Counted from the first letter of the stretch, positions 8,318 through 16,292 are shown. The stretch: DNA of 17,060 nt from an uncultured Lysobacteraceae bacterium (GCA_946482585.1 CAMLSI010000039.1:1-17060), one strand, 5' to 3'. Notes: generated from the sequence alone by a model not told the origin. Numbers and translations: made by a program.

Positions 8318-8707
8318 GCGCCGGGCGGTAGGGGCGGTCCGGCGAAACCCGTCTGCACTCATGCCCTTCAAGGGGCCTGAGCAGCGACGAATCTCCGCTG
8401 CGCAGGGCAGCACGATCAGAGCGCCCTGTGCTGCCAAGGCGGTGGCCGGTCGAGGCCGCCGGCCCTGCGATCGCCGGTGGCGACCCCAGGTCACCCATCG
8501 TCGCCAGGCACACCCGGTAGCGTGTGCGCGCGGCAGCGAGCGCACGATCGAGGTCGAGGCAATTCCATACACCCCGGTCGTGCGGTCGCCGATGGCGACC
8601 ACACGCTGCGCCTCGGCTGTCGCTCAGACCGTCGCTAATCAGGTTCGAGGGAGGGCGTGGGTTGGGGGGCATCGCTCTGCGGCGATGCGCCGAACTCACG
8701 TTCCGCG
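8318..8707. other. 390-bp non-coding gap rich in short dyads
   Basis: I see no gene with a ribosome site or recognisable protein here. Two similar 21-base stretches (8468-8488 and 8583-8603, 18 of 21 identical) each contain a small hairpin. The second has a perfect 7-bp stem GGTCGCC/GGCGACC at 8584-8600 with a GAT loop. CGCACGA (8541-8547) is inverted as TCGTGCG (8578-8584). The region could be decayed sequence or intergenic hairpin elements. Confidence 0.5.
8669..8688 (-). terminator. Hairpin downstream of the minus-strand hypothetical gene
   Basis: GCATCGC (8669-8675) pairs perfectly with GCGATGC (8682-8688) around a 6-base loop, 19 bases past the stop of the minus-strand gene. Read on that strand it is followed by a C-run rather than a T-run, so it is at best a non-canonical terminator or a 3'-end stabiliser. 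Confidence 0.35.
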
Positions 8708-9820
8708 TCAGAGCAGACCGCGCAGCCGTGCGTGCTCGAAACCGCCCGGCTGCCATGGCGTTCGCCATTGCCACCACGCCGGCGGCGCGATGCCGGCGTC
8801 GCGCGACAGGCAGTACATCTCGCCGAGCGTTTCGTCGGGCGCGGAAATCAGTCCCTGCGCGTGATACCAGTCGGCGACGGGCCAGTGGCAGAAACGGCGG
8901 CTCGCACCTGCCGCGTAGCGGAGGATCAGCGGCATCAGGCGCGCGATACGCGGCGTATCGCCGCGCCGGAGCAGCGTCGCGACCATGTCGTGCACCGTCT
9001 CGCGCTGCAGGTATCCCAGCGCGGACCAGTGTTCGAAGCACTCGTCCACGCCCGCATCGAACAGCGCCCAGCTCAGCAGCGCATCGGCGGCGGCCGGGTA
9101 GTGCGCGTTGACCGCCGGTATCGCTGTGTAGAGACGGCTGCGCCATGCGCGCACTGCATCGACATCGATGGTCTGGCCGAGCCGGCGCAGCGCGCCGACC
9201 GCCGCGAACGCACGTTCGGTCGGCCCGTCCCACTGGATCGCCGCCGCGCTGGTGTCGGGGCCGTGCGCGACCGACGGCTTGTCCTGCGTGCGACCGGTCG
9301 CTAGCGCGTCGGCGTAGGTCCGCGGCTCGTCGAGCTGAACGTGCTTGCGCAGCGCTCCCGCCGTGCTCGCGAAGCCTGCGAATCCGAACGACTCGAGCAG
9401 CGGCGCCGTCAGCTTCGCCGGCGACTTCGCCACGATGCGCACGATCTCCGTCTCGGCGTACAGATAGTTCGCATTGGGAATCGTATACAGCATGCGCGAC
9501 GTGGCATCGCCGCGCTTCATCGTCAGCGCATGCACGACGAGTTCGACCGGCGCCGGCACGAATTTCAGCGCCTGGTCGACGACGGCCTGCGCGTCGCGTT
9601 CCTCCAGCGCGAGCCGGATCGCATCCGTGTCGCGCCCGAGAAAGCCGAGCATCTGCACGGCGTCGCGGCGCTTCGTCCAGCCACCGCGCATGGCCTTGTC
9701 CAGCGCCTGCGGCGTGGACAGGCTTTCCTTGATACCGTCCTGCAAGCGCCTGGCGTCTTCGCGTCGCAGTTCCAGGCGTGAGGCTTCGTCGGCCGACAAG
9801 GGCCGAGGCGGCAGCGTCAT
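8708..9820 (-). CDS. Hypothetical helical cytoplasmic protein, unrecognised
   Basis: The predicted protein has 370 residues, starts MTLPPRPLSADEASRLELRREDARRLQDG and has no signal peptide or membrane segment. I do not recognise the family. It looks mostly alpha-helical: a charged N-terminal helix, a middle region (ALKFVPAPVELVVHALTMKRGDATSRMLYTIPNANYLYAETEIVRIVAKSPAKLTAPLLESFGFAG) and a C-terminal part dense in tryptophan and aromatic residues (FCHWPVADWYHAQG, PPAWWQWRTPWQPGG). No nucleotide-binding loop or metal-site motif is evident. The start at 9820 is well supported: GGAGG lies about 10 bases upstream on the coding strand, whereas longer in-frame starts lack a site. A competing minus-strand frame through the same DNA is Arg-rich and looks like a shadow. 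It lies 167 bases downstream of pilU, but inverted repeats between them argue against simple cotranscription. Confidence 0.8.
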   Translation of the reverse strand: MTLPPRPLSADEASRLELRREDARRLQDGIKESLSTPQALDKAMRGGWTKRRDAVQMLGFLGRDTDAIRLALEERDAQAVVDQALKFVPAPVELVVHALTMKRGDATSRMLYTIPNANYLYAETEIVRIVAKSPAKLTAPLLESFGFAGFASTAGALRKHVQLDEPRTYADALATGRTQDKPSVAHGPDTSAAAIQWDGPTERAFAAVGALRRLGQTIDVDAVRAWRSRLYTAIPAVNAHYPAAADALLSWALFDAGVDECFEHWSALGYLQRETVHDMVATLLRRGDTPRIARLMPLILRYAAGASRRFCHWPVADWYHAQGLISAPDETLGEMYCLSRDAGIAPPAWWQWRTPWQPGGFEHARLRGLL

Positions 9821-9867
9821 CGTGCATCCCCCTCCAGAGAGCCGGGCGCGACCTTGGCGAATTCGCA

Positions 9868-9911
9868 TCCGGCGGGCAAAGACATCTCCGGGACCGCGGC
9901 TGCCCGCCGGA
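9868..9911 (-). promoter_or_regulatory. 11-bp inverted repeat upstream of the hypothetical gene
   Basis: TCCGGCGGGCA (9868-9878) and TGCCCGCCGGA (9901-9911) are exact inverted copies separated by 22 bases, 48-91 bases upstream of the start at 9820 on the minus strand. It could be a spaced operator or a leader hairpin. No regulator can be assigned. Confidence 0.4.
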
Positions 9912-9941
9912 AGGGGCGCCAACGGTCGCCATGCGCTGCTG

Positions 9942-9970
9942 CAGCGCCGCGCTGCGGCAGCGCGGCGTTG
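9942..9970 (-). terminator. Strong hairpin between pilU and the hypothetical gene
   Basis: CGCCGCGCTG (9945-9954) pairs perfectly with CAGCGCGGCG (9958-9967) around a CGG loop. A G-T wobble plus A-T and C-G pairs extend the stem to 13 pairs over 9942-9970. It lies 18 bases past the pilU stop. On the pilU strand no T-run follows. On the plus strand a TTTTTT run occurs at 9983-9988, but no plus-strand gene leads into it. A role as a pilU 3' end is plausible but unproven. Confidence 0.45.
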
Positions 9971-9987
9971 AATTGCGCCGGCTTTTT

Positions 9988-11100
9988 TCAGAACGCCGAC
10001 AGGTTGAACGGATCGTGCTCGGCCGAGGTGTTGTCGCCGCCGCCTTCGGCGAGGCGGATCTTGAGCGCGAGGCCGTCGCGCGAGTCGGCCTTGGCCAGCG
10101 CTTCCTCGAGTTCGATGCGGCCTTCCTTGTAGAGCGTGTACAGCGCGCGGTCGAAGGTCTGCATGCCTTCCTGCAGGCTTCGATCCATCGCTTCCTTGAT
10201 TTCGTGCACCTGGCCGCGGCGCATGAGGTCGCGGATGTGCGGCGTGTTGATGAGGATTTCGACGGCGGGCAGGCGGCGGCCGTCCTTGCCGATGACGAGG
10301 CGCTGCGAGATGACCGCCTTCAGGTTCAGGGCGAGGTTCATCAGGATGTTCTTGTGCGCCGATTCCGGGAAGAAGTTGAGGATGCGCTCGATGGTCTGGT
10401 CGGCGTTGTTCGAGTGCAGCGTCGCGAGACAGATATGGCCGGTCTCGGAGAACGCGATCGCGGCTTCCATCGTCTCGACGTCGCGGATTTCGCCGATCAT
10501 GATGACGTCGGGCGCTTCGCGCATCGCGTTCTTCAGCGCTTCATGGTAGCCGTGCGTATCGAGGCCGACTTCGCGCTGGTTGACGATGGACTTCTTGTGC
10601 CGGTGCAGGTATTCGATCGGATCCTCGATCGTCAGGATGTGGCCCGACTGGCTCGAGTTGCGGTGATCGATCATGGCCGCGAGCGTGGTCGACTTGCCCG
10701 AGCCGGTCGCGCCGACGACGAGAATGAGCCCGCGCGGCTCCATGATGATGTCTTTGAAGATCTGCGGCAGCTTGAGCGCATCGACCGTCGGGATCTCGCT
10801 CTTGATCGCACGGATCACCATGCCGACTTCGCCGCGCTGCTTGAACACGTTGATGCGGAAGCGGCCGGCGTCCTTCACCGCGATCGCCATGTTGAGTTCC
10901 AGATCGCGTTCGAACTGCGGTACCTGACCCTCGTCCATCAACGAATAGGCGATCTTCTTGACCATGCCGCCGGGGAGGCCCGTGTTGCCGAGCGGGTAGA
11001 GCTTGCCCTCGACCTTGATGTTCACCGGGGCGCCCGTCGTCAGGAACATGTCCGACGCGCCCTTTTCGGTCATGAGCTTGAGGAAGTAGCCAATATCCAT
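9988..11100 (-). CDS. pilU: Type IV pilus twitching motility ATPase PilU
   Basis: This 370-residue protein is a secretion-superfamily hexameric ATPase that assists PilT in retracting type IVa pili, acting at the cytoplasmic face of the pilus base. It begins MDIGYFLKLMTEKGASDMFL, close to PilU starts (PilU: a family-typical LLxLMVEKGxSDLF). Walker A is GATGSGKST (130-138), the Walker B-like segment is DVIMIGEIRD (198-207), and the His box is ATLHSNNADQ (226-235, H229). The Asp-box region is HILTIEDPIEY. The segments LNFFPESAHKNILMNLALNLKAVISQRLV and GMQTFDRALYTLYKEG are PilU-like. PilT itself is usually shorter and is not adjacent here. GAGG sits 5 bases before the ATG. It is divergent from the DUF4398 gene. 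Confidence 0.93.
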   Translation of the reverse strand: MDIGYFLKLMTEKGASDMFLTTGAPVNIKVEGKLYPLGNTGLPGGMVKKIAYSLMDEGQVPQFERDLELNMAIAVKDAGRFRINVFKQRGEVGMVIRAIKSEIPTVDALKLPQIFKDIIMEPRGLILVVGATGSGKSTTLAAMIDHRNSSQSGHILTIEDPIEYLHRHKKSIVNQREVGLDTHGYHEALKNAMREAPDVIMIGEIRDVETMEAAIAFSETGHICLATLHSNNADQTIERILNFFPESAHKNILMNLALNLKAVISQRLVIGKDGRRLPAVEILINTPHIRDLMRRGQVHEIKEAMDRSLQEGMQTFDRALYTLYKEGRIELEEALAKADSRDGLALKIRLAEGGGDNTSAEHDPFNLSAF

Positions 11101-11243
11101 GCTCGCCTCGCTGCGAGATGCGTGACGGCCGCCGCCGTCGTTATGCTGAGGACCCGGTTGCGGACCGGACGGCGTTACGTTGCAACGATCGTGCCCGCGT
11201 AACGAAAATGATCGGATTCCCCACCCTGATTTCGGCGGGAGTT
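11101..11243. promoter_or_regulatory. Divergent promoter region between pilU and the DUF4398 gene
   Basis: The 143-bp gap separates genes pointing away from each other, so it should hold two promoters. TATGCT at 11142-11147 is a -10-like hexamer for the plus strand, and the same bases read AGCATA on the minus strand, near the CATAAC -10-like box facing pilU. A 10-bp palindrome CGTTGCAACG lies at 11178-11187. No strong -35 boxes are visible, so the exact start points are uncertain. Confidence 0.4.
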
Positions 11244-11627
11244 ATGACACCAACGGTTGCAAAAATCCATGTACTGACGCTGCTTTTGCTCGCGGCGTCA
11301 CCGTGCTTCGCGGTACGCCCGCGCGAGCCGTTGCCGGAACTGCAGAGTGCGGCGGCAGCGATGGCGCGCGCGGAGGAGGCCGGTGCCGCGACGTACGCGC
11401 CACTGGACCTGCGATACGCCGGCGAACAGTTGGAGCAGGCGCGACAGCTGCGGGACAGCGGCGATATCGCCGAGGCGCGTCGACTGCTCGAACAATCGCT
11501 CGTCAACAGTGATCTCGCGACCGCGAAATCGCGTCTCGGCCGCACGCGCGAGGCCGTGCAGGTGCAGGCGGCGGCGAATGCGCAGCTGCGGCGCGACGCG
11601 CGACTGCCCGCGACGGATACACCGTGA
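11244..11627 (+). CDS. Small exported DUF4398 domain protein
   Basis: From ATG 11244 the product is 127 residues with a signal peptide (MTPTVAKIHVLTLLLLAASPCFA). The mature part (AAAAMARAEEAGAATYAPLDLRYAGEQLEQARQLRDSGDIAEARRLLEQSLVNSDLATAKSRL) is a helical hairpin typical of DUF4398. That domain is often found beside or fused to OmpA-like proteins in Xanthomonadales and relatives. Its function is not known; an envelope role is inferred from the signal and the neighbour. An in-frame ATG at 11208 would bury the signal peptide behind 12 extra residues. GGGAG precedes ATG 11244 but at very short spacing, so the start is likely rather than certain. Its stop overlaps the next gene's GTG (GTGA at 11624-11627). 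Confidence 0.78.
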   Translation: MTPTVAKIHVLTLLLLAASPCFAVRPREPLPELQSAAAAMARAEEAGAATYAPLDLRYAGEQLEQARQLRDSGDIAEARRLLEQSLVNSDLATAKSRLGRTREAVQVQAAANAQLRRDARLPATDTP

Positions 11628-12790
11628 GGCGCGCGCTGCCGCTGCTGCTCGCGGTCGCACTCGCGGCCTGCGGTTCGACGCCGCGCCGCGACCTCGAGTT
11701 CGACCGCCTGCGCGCGAGTCTCGAAGCGCTGGCGGCCGATCCCGAACTGGCCAAGCTCGCGCTCGCCGAACGCGCGCTGGCCGAGGCGGCGGTGCGCCGG
11801 CTCGATGCGACCAGCATCAACGCCGCCGAGCACGCGCAGCTCGCCTATGTGGCCGAGCGTCGCGTCGACATCGCCTATGTCGCCGCGCAGACCGAACGCG
11901 AGGCCGCGCGTCTGGTCGAGCTGCAGCGCGAGCATGCGAGCCTGCTGCTCGCGGCGAGCCGGCGAGAAACCGAAGCGGTGCGCGCGGAACTCGACCGCCA
12001 GCGTCAGCGCGAACTGCTGCAGCAGGAGGCCGTGCAGCGTGGCCAGGTCGCGTCCGCCGCTCCGCCGGCCGCGTCGCCGTTCTCGGTGCCGACGGCCCCG
12101 GCGAACCTGCCTGCACCGCCGAGTCCGGCGCCCCCATCCCCGGCCTCCTCGTCTTCGGCTTCATCCTCGGCGCCGGCTGTGGCGACATCCTCGCCGGCTG
12201 CGATACCGCCGCCCGCGGCGCCGTCGACGACGACCGCTGCGCCGGAGGTCGCCGTGCCGCCGCCGGCGACGCCGTCGGCATCGGCCGCTGCAGCGATCGC
12301 CGCGCCGCCGTCGGCCACGCCTCCCAGCGGACCGGTATCCGACAGTCAGGCCGCCGGTGCCCCCGCCGCTGCCGCGTCGCCGCCGACCGGCGAGTCCACG
12401 CTCGCGCAGCGCCTCGCGGCGCTCGCGCCCGATAGCGGCAGCGAGGGCCGGCAGATCACGCTCGAAGATCTCGTGTTCGATCCCGGCACGGCGACGCTCG
12501 TGGATGAGGCCGCCACGGGGCTGGCCCGCGTCGCGGCCTGGGCCGCGGCGTCGCCGGCGGCGTCGCTGCGCGTCGAGGGTCACACGGATGCCACGGGCAG
12601 CCCCGATGCGAATCGCAGCCTCTCGCTGCGGCGCGCCGAAGCCGTCCGCGATGCGCTGATCGCGCGCGGCGTGGCGGCGGCGCGGATTTCGGTGTCGGGC
12701 GAGGGTGCGGCGCAGCCGGTCGCGTCCAACGACGATCCGGCCGGCCGCGCGCGCAACCGTCGCGTGGTCGTGCGTCTCGGCGGCGATTGA
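11624..12790 (+). CDS. OmpA-family lipoprotein with helical N-terminus and Pro/Ala/Ser linker
   Basis: The 388-residue product begins at GTG 11624, inside the previous gene's stop, which indicates translational coupling. A lipoprotein signal is clear: MRRALPLLLAVALAAC with lipobox LAAC (C16) followed by Gly-Ser, so outer-membrane sorting is expected. Residues about 20-140 are a charged helical, probably coiled-coil, region related to DUF4398 (LAKLALAERALAEAAVRRLDATSINAAEHAQLAYVAERRVDIAY). Residues about 142-257 form a low-complexity Pro/Ala/Ser spacer. Residues about 276-386 are an OmpA C-terminal peptidoglycan-binding domain with VEGHTDATGS and RSLSLRRAEAV. D322 and R337 match the diaminopimelate-binding Asp and Arg of the family. 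It probably tethers the outer membrane to peptidoglycan. There is no beta-barrel. Confidence 0.9.
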   Translation: MRRALPLLLAVALAACGSTPRRDLEFDRLRASLEALAADPELAKLALAERALAEAAVRRLDATSINAAEHAQLAYVAERRVDIAYVAAQTEREAARLVELQREHASLLLAASRRETEAVRAELDRQRQRELLQQEAVQRGQVASAAPPAASPFSVPTAPANLPAPPSPAPPSPASSSSASSSAPAVATSSPAAIPPPAAPSTTTAAPEVAVPPPATPSASAAAAIAAPPSATPPSGPVSDSQAAGAPAAAASPPTGESTLAQRLAALAPDSGSEGRQITLEDLVFDPGTATLVDEAATGLARVAAWAAASPAASLRVEGHTDATGSPDANRSLSLRRAEAVRDALIARGVAAARISVSGEGAAQPVASNDDPAGRARNRRVVVRLGGD

Positions 12791-12798
12791 ATCGCCGC
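12780..12798 (+). terminator. Hairpin with the OmpA-lipoprotein stop codon as its loop
   Basis: GCGGCGAT (12780-12787) pairs perfectly with ATCGCCGC (12791-12798), leaving the TGA stop codon as the 3-base loop. No T-run follows. It may be a termination aid or just a consequence of Gly-Asp codons near the stop. Confidence 0.3.
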
Positions 12799-12859
12799 GT
12801 TCTGGCGGACTTCCCGCGCTTTCAAGGGTCTGCCCGCCCACGTAACGAAATGCTAATGC

Positions 12860-12887
12860 GCGCGCGCAAACCGCGGTTTGCGCGCGC
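12860..12887. repeat. Perfect 28-bp palindrome
   Basis: Every base from 12860 to 12887 pairs across the centre at 12873/12874. Each arm is a GC-alternating run followed by AAACCGC or its complement. As RNA it can form about a 12-bp stem with a 4-base loop. No T-run follows. It could be a high-affinity dimer-protein site, a 3'-end stabiliser for the OmpA transcript, or a non-canonical terminator. Confidence 0.6.
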
Positions 12888-12909
12888 TCCGGCAAAGGAG
12901 TAGGGTGGC

Positions 12910-12945
12910 TCGGCAGCCGCCCGGACTATGCGGCACGGCTGCCGA
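12910..12945. repeat. 10-bp inverted repeat upstream of the DUF465 gene
   Basis: TCGGCAGCCG (12910-12919) and CGGCTGCCGA (12936-12945) are exact inverted copies separated by 16 bases, 22 bases beyond the 28-bp palindrome. The role is unknown. A leader hairpin or an operator for the DUF465 gene is possible. Confidence 0.45.
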
Positions 12946-13129
12946 ATCCATGCAGACCAACGCATCGCCGACGTCAGATTCAGCCTCACACCACCATCGC
13001 CCGATGGCGGCGACGCGCGCGATAACGCGGCTTCCGCTTCACGTCAGTTTCCCGCACCCGAACTCGCCCGAGCCCCGGCTCGCGCGGGCGCGTCCGCGTG
13101 CGACATTCACAACGAGAGGAGAACGGCTG

Positions 13130-13354
13130 ATGTTCGAGAATCACCAGAAATCCGAGATCGACGCATTGCTCAAGTCGAGCACCGAATTCCGCAGCCTGTA
13201 CCAGCGACACCAGGAACTGGACAGCAAGTTGCGCGACGCCGATCTCGGAGTGCTGCCGATGGACGACACGACGCTGCATTCGCTCAAGAAAGAAAAACTG
13301 CGAGCCAAAGATCGTCTCGTTCATCTCTGGGAACGTCGCAGCGGCGCGCATTGA
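13130..13354 (+). CDS. DUF465 (YdcH-like) small protein
   Basis: The 74-residue protein MFENHQKSEIDALLKSSTEFRSLYQRHQELDSKLRDADLG continues through MDDTTLHSLKKEKLRAKDRLVHLWERRSG. It matches DUF465, the YdcH family of short two-helix proteins: an FxxLxxxHxxLDxxI-type first helix, then a Lys-rich LKKEKLxAKDxL second helix. E. coli YdcH is also 74 residues. The biochemical function is not established. The start is firm: GAGAGGAG at 13114-13121 sits 8 bases before the ATG. It stands alone, flanked by dyad-rich gaps and followed by terminator-like hairpins, so it is probably monocistronic. Confidence 0.9.
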   Translation: MFENHQKSEIDALLKSSTEFRSLYQRHQELDSKLRDADLGVLPMDDTTLHSLKKEKLRAKDRLVHLWERRSGAH

Positions 13355-13463
13355 CCCGATCCGCGAGCCCGATCCGGCCGCCTCCGGCGCCGCGCCCGGC
13401 TCTCGCTGAACCCTTTCCTCGCCGGATGCCCCGTGCAGGCGTCCGGCCCATTCCCTGAATCCC

Positions 13464-13491
13464 GGCGGCGGCATCGAAAGATGCCGCCGTC
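13464..13491 (+). terminator. GAAA-tetraloop hairpin downstream of the DUF465 gene
   Basis: CGGCGGCATC (13466-13475) and GATGCCGCCG (13480-13489) form a perfect 10-bp stem closed by a GAAA tetraloop, extended by one G-T and one G-C pair. TCTTC follows, a weak pyrimidine tail. The stable stem and tetraloop suggest an intrinsic terminator about 110 bases after the stop. Confidence 0.6.
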
Positions 13492-13517
13492 TTCGCGTCC
13501 GGCACCGGTCCGGCTTC

Positions 13518-13557
13518 GCCGCCTCCTGTCGGTCGGCGGCCGAGGCGTTTGATTTTT
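13518..13557 (+). terminator. Second terminator candidate with T-rich tail
   Basis: GCCGCC (13518-13523) pairs with GGCGGC (13535-13540); alternatively CGCCTC (13520-13525) pairs with GAGGCG (13542-13547). TTTGATTTTT follows at 13548-13557, the only strong T-rich tail in this gap. It could back up the upstream hairpin. Confidence 0.4.
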
Positions 13558-13615
13558 CTGCGGACTCCGTCGTGCGCGTCACGGTCCCGCGTCGCGGTGC
13601 GCCGGGCCGGTCGGT

Positions 13616-13621
13616 TATGAT
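13616..13621 (+). promoter_or_regulatory. Candidate -10 box (TATGAT) of the cbs-cgl operon
   Basis: TATGAT lies 56 bases before the cbs ATG and differs from the -10 consensus by one base. It would give a leader of roughly 50 bases. The expected -35 region is GC-rich and does not match consensus. Confidence 0.4.
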
Positions 13622-13677
13622 CGCGCCCCCTGAAACAACGACGTACCCGCATTGCGCGCGGTACTGACGAGAGCCTC

Positions 13678-15048
<1,371 letters not shown>

Positions 15049-15097
15049 CGCGGCCCTTCGTTTTCCGTCGCGCTCCGGCGCCCATCGGCGAGTCAGC

Positions 15098-16267
15098 ATG
15101 AGTCATTCCAGCAAATCCCACGGCCTCGGCACGCGCGCGATTCACGCGGGCCAGTCGCCCGATCCGAGCACCGGCGCCGTGATGACGCCGATCTACGCGA
15201 CCTCGACCTACGTACAGTCCAGCCCGGGCGTGCACCAGGGCTTCGAGTACTCGCGCTCGCACAACCCGACGCGCTTCGCCTATGAGCGCTGCGTGGCCGA
15301 TCTCGAAGGCGGCCGCAACGGCTATGCGTTCGCGTCAGGGCTCGCCGCGACCGCGACCGTGCTCGACATGCTCGACAGCGGCAGCCACGTGATCGCGATG
15401 GACGACGTCTACGGCGGCACGTATCGCCTGTTCGAGCGCGTGCGGCGCCGCTCGGCCGCGCTGGATTTCAGCTGGGTCGACCTGAACGACCGCGCCGCGC
15501 TCGAAGCGGCCGTGCGGCCGAACACCAGGCTGATCTGGATCGAGACGCCGACGAATCCGCTGCTGAAGATCGTCGACATCGCCGCGATCGCGGAATTCGC
15601 GCGCGCGCGCGGCATCCTCGTCGGCGTCGACAACACGTTCGCGACGCCGATGCTGCAGCGTCCGCTCGAACTCGGCGCGCACCTCGTCATGCATTCGGCG
15701 ACGAAGTATCTCAACGGCCATTCCGACATCGTCGGCGGCATGATCGTCGTCGGTGACGACGCGGAGCTCGCCGAGAAGATGACATTCCTGCAGAACGCCG
15801 TCGGCGGTGTACAGGGGCCGTTCGATTCCTTCCTCGCGCTGCGCGGCCTGAAGACCCTGCATCTGCGCATGCGCGCGCATTGCGACGCCGCGCAGGAACT
15901 CGCCGGCTGGCTCGCGCAGCATCCCAAGGTGGAAAAAGTGATTTATCCCGGACTGCCCGGGCATCCGCAGCATGCGCTCGCGAAGCGGCAGATGCACGGC
16001 TTCGGCGGCATGGTCAGCGTCTATGTCAAGGGCGGTTTCGACGGCGCGCGCCGCATGATGGAGCAGTGCCGCCTGTTCGCCGTCGCCGAATCGCTGGGCG
16101 GCGTCGAGAGCCTGATCAACCATCCGGCCGTGATGACGCACGCGTCGGTGCCCGCGGAGAACCGCGTGCGCCTGGGCATCCACGACAATCTCGTGCGGCT
16201 GTCGGTCGGCGTCGAGGACGTGGCCGATCTGCGCGCCGAGCTCGACGCGGCGCTCGCCGCGGCCTGA
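15098..16267 (+). CDS. Cystathionine gamma-lyase / gamma-synthase (Cys/Met metabolism PLP enzyme)
   Basis: The 389-residue protein belongs to the Cys/Met-metabolism PLP family. The PLP lysine is K203 in HSATKYLNGHSD. Other landmarks are YSRSHNPTRFAYE (about 51-63), the aromatic stacking region DDVYGGTYRLFE, IETPTNPLLKIVDI, DNTFATPMLQRPLELGA, and the C-terminal AESLGGVESLINHPAVMTHAS. Lyases and synthases of this family are hard to separate by sequence, so I leave the symbol empty. Location 49 bases after cystathionine beta-synthase favours cystathionine gamma-lyase, which releases cysteine, 2-oxobutanoate and ammonia and completes reverse transsulfuration. Many genomes annotate this type as metB. 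The ribosome site before ATG 15098 is weak (GGCGAG). Confidence 0.9.
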   Translation: MSHSSKSHGLGTRAIHAGQSPDPSTGAVMTPIYATSTYVQSSPGVHQGFEYSRSHNPTRFAYERCVADLEGGRNGYAFASGLAATATVLDMLDSGSHVIAMDDVYGGTYRLFERVRRRSAALDFSWVDLNDRAALEAAVRPNTRLIWIETPTNPLLKIVDIAAIAEFARARGILVGVDNTFATPMLQRPLELGAHLVMHSATKYLNGHSDIVGGMIVVGDDAELAEKMTFLQNAVGGVQGPFDSFLALRGLKTLHLRMRAHCDAAQELAGWLAQHPKVEKVIYPGLPGHPQHALAKRQMHGFGGMVSVYVKGGFDGARRMMEQCRLFAVAESLGGVESLINHPAVMTHASVPAENRVRLGIHDNLVRLSVGVEDVADLRAELDAALAAA

Positions 16268-16292
16268 CCGTGCGCCCGACGGTATCGCGACG

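Larger units (their letters stand above)
12791..13129. other. 339-bp gap with palindromes, no gene seen
   Basis: Between the OmpA-lipoprotein gene and the DUF465 gene I find no credible coding region. The in-frame extension upstream of the DUF465 start is His/Pro/Arg-rich and looks non-coding. The gap holds a perfect 28-bp palindrome and a 10-bp inverted repeat, listed separately. TGCTAAT at 12851-12857 could be an extended -10 element, but no -35 box is clear. Confidence 0.5.
13355..13677. other. 323-bp gap: two terminator-like hairpins and a promoter-like box
   Basis: No gene is visible here. The first 100 bases after the DUF465 stop are featureless GC-rich DNA. Two hairpins follow (13464-13491 and 13518-13557), then a TATGAT box at 13616-13621 ahead of the cystathionine beta-synthase gene. 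These are listed separately. Confidence 0.5.

Noticed and set aside
5986..8331. A 781-codon plus-strand frame overlapping the secreted-protein gene
   Set aside because: Translation is almost entirely Arg/Ala/Gly-rich with no signal peptide, so it is an out-of-frame shadow.
6032..8602. An 856-codon open frame on the minus strand opposite the secreted-protein gene
   Set aside because: Its composition is Arg-rich and repetitive, without recognisable domains; the plus strand encodes a signal peptide and beta domains.
9821..9922. Longer N-terminus for the 370-residue hypothetical protein
   Set aside because: The strong GGAGG site lies directly before ATG 9820, and the extension is Arg/Gly-rich.
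8271..9932. A 553-codon minus-strand frame overlapping the hypothetical gene and the 8318-8707 gap
   Set aside because: It is Arg/Pro/Ala-rich and lacks a ribosome site, whereas the 8708-9820 frame has a good site and balanced composition.
12061..12400. Low-complexity C/G-rich stretch as a possible repeat expansion or mobile insertion
   Set aside because: It encodes the in-frame Pro/Ala/Ser linker between the helical region and the OmpA domain, a common feature of such lipoproteins.
12878..13129. N-terminal extension of the DUF465 protein
   Set aside because: The extension crosses an inverted repeat and is His/Pro/Arg-rich; AGGAG before ATG 13130 and the YdcH length fix the short start.
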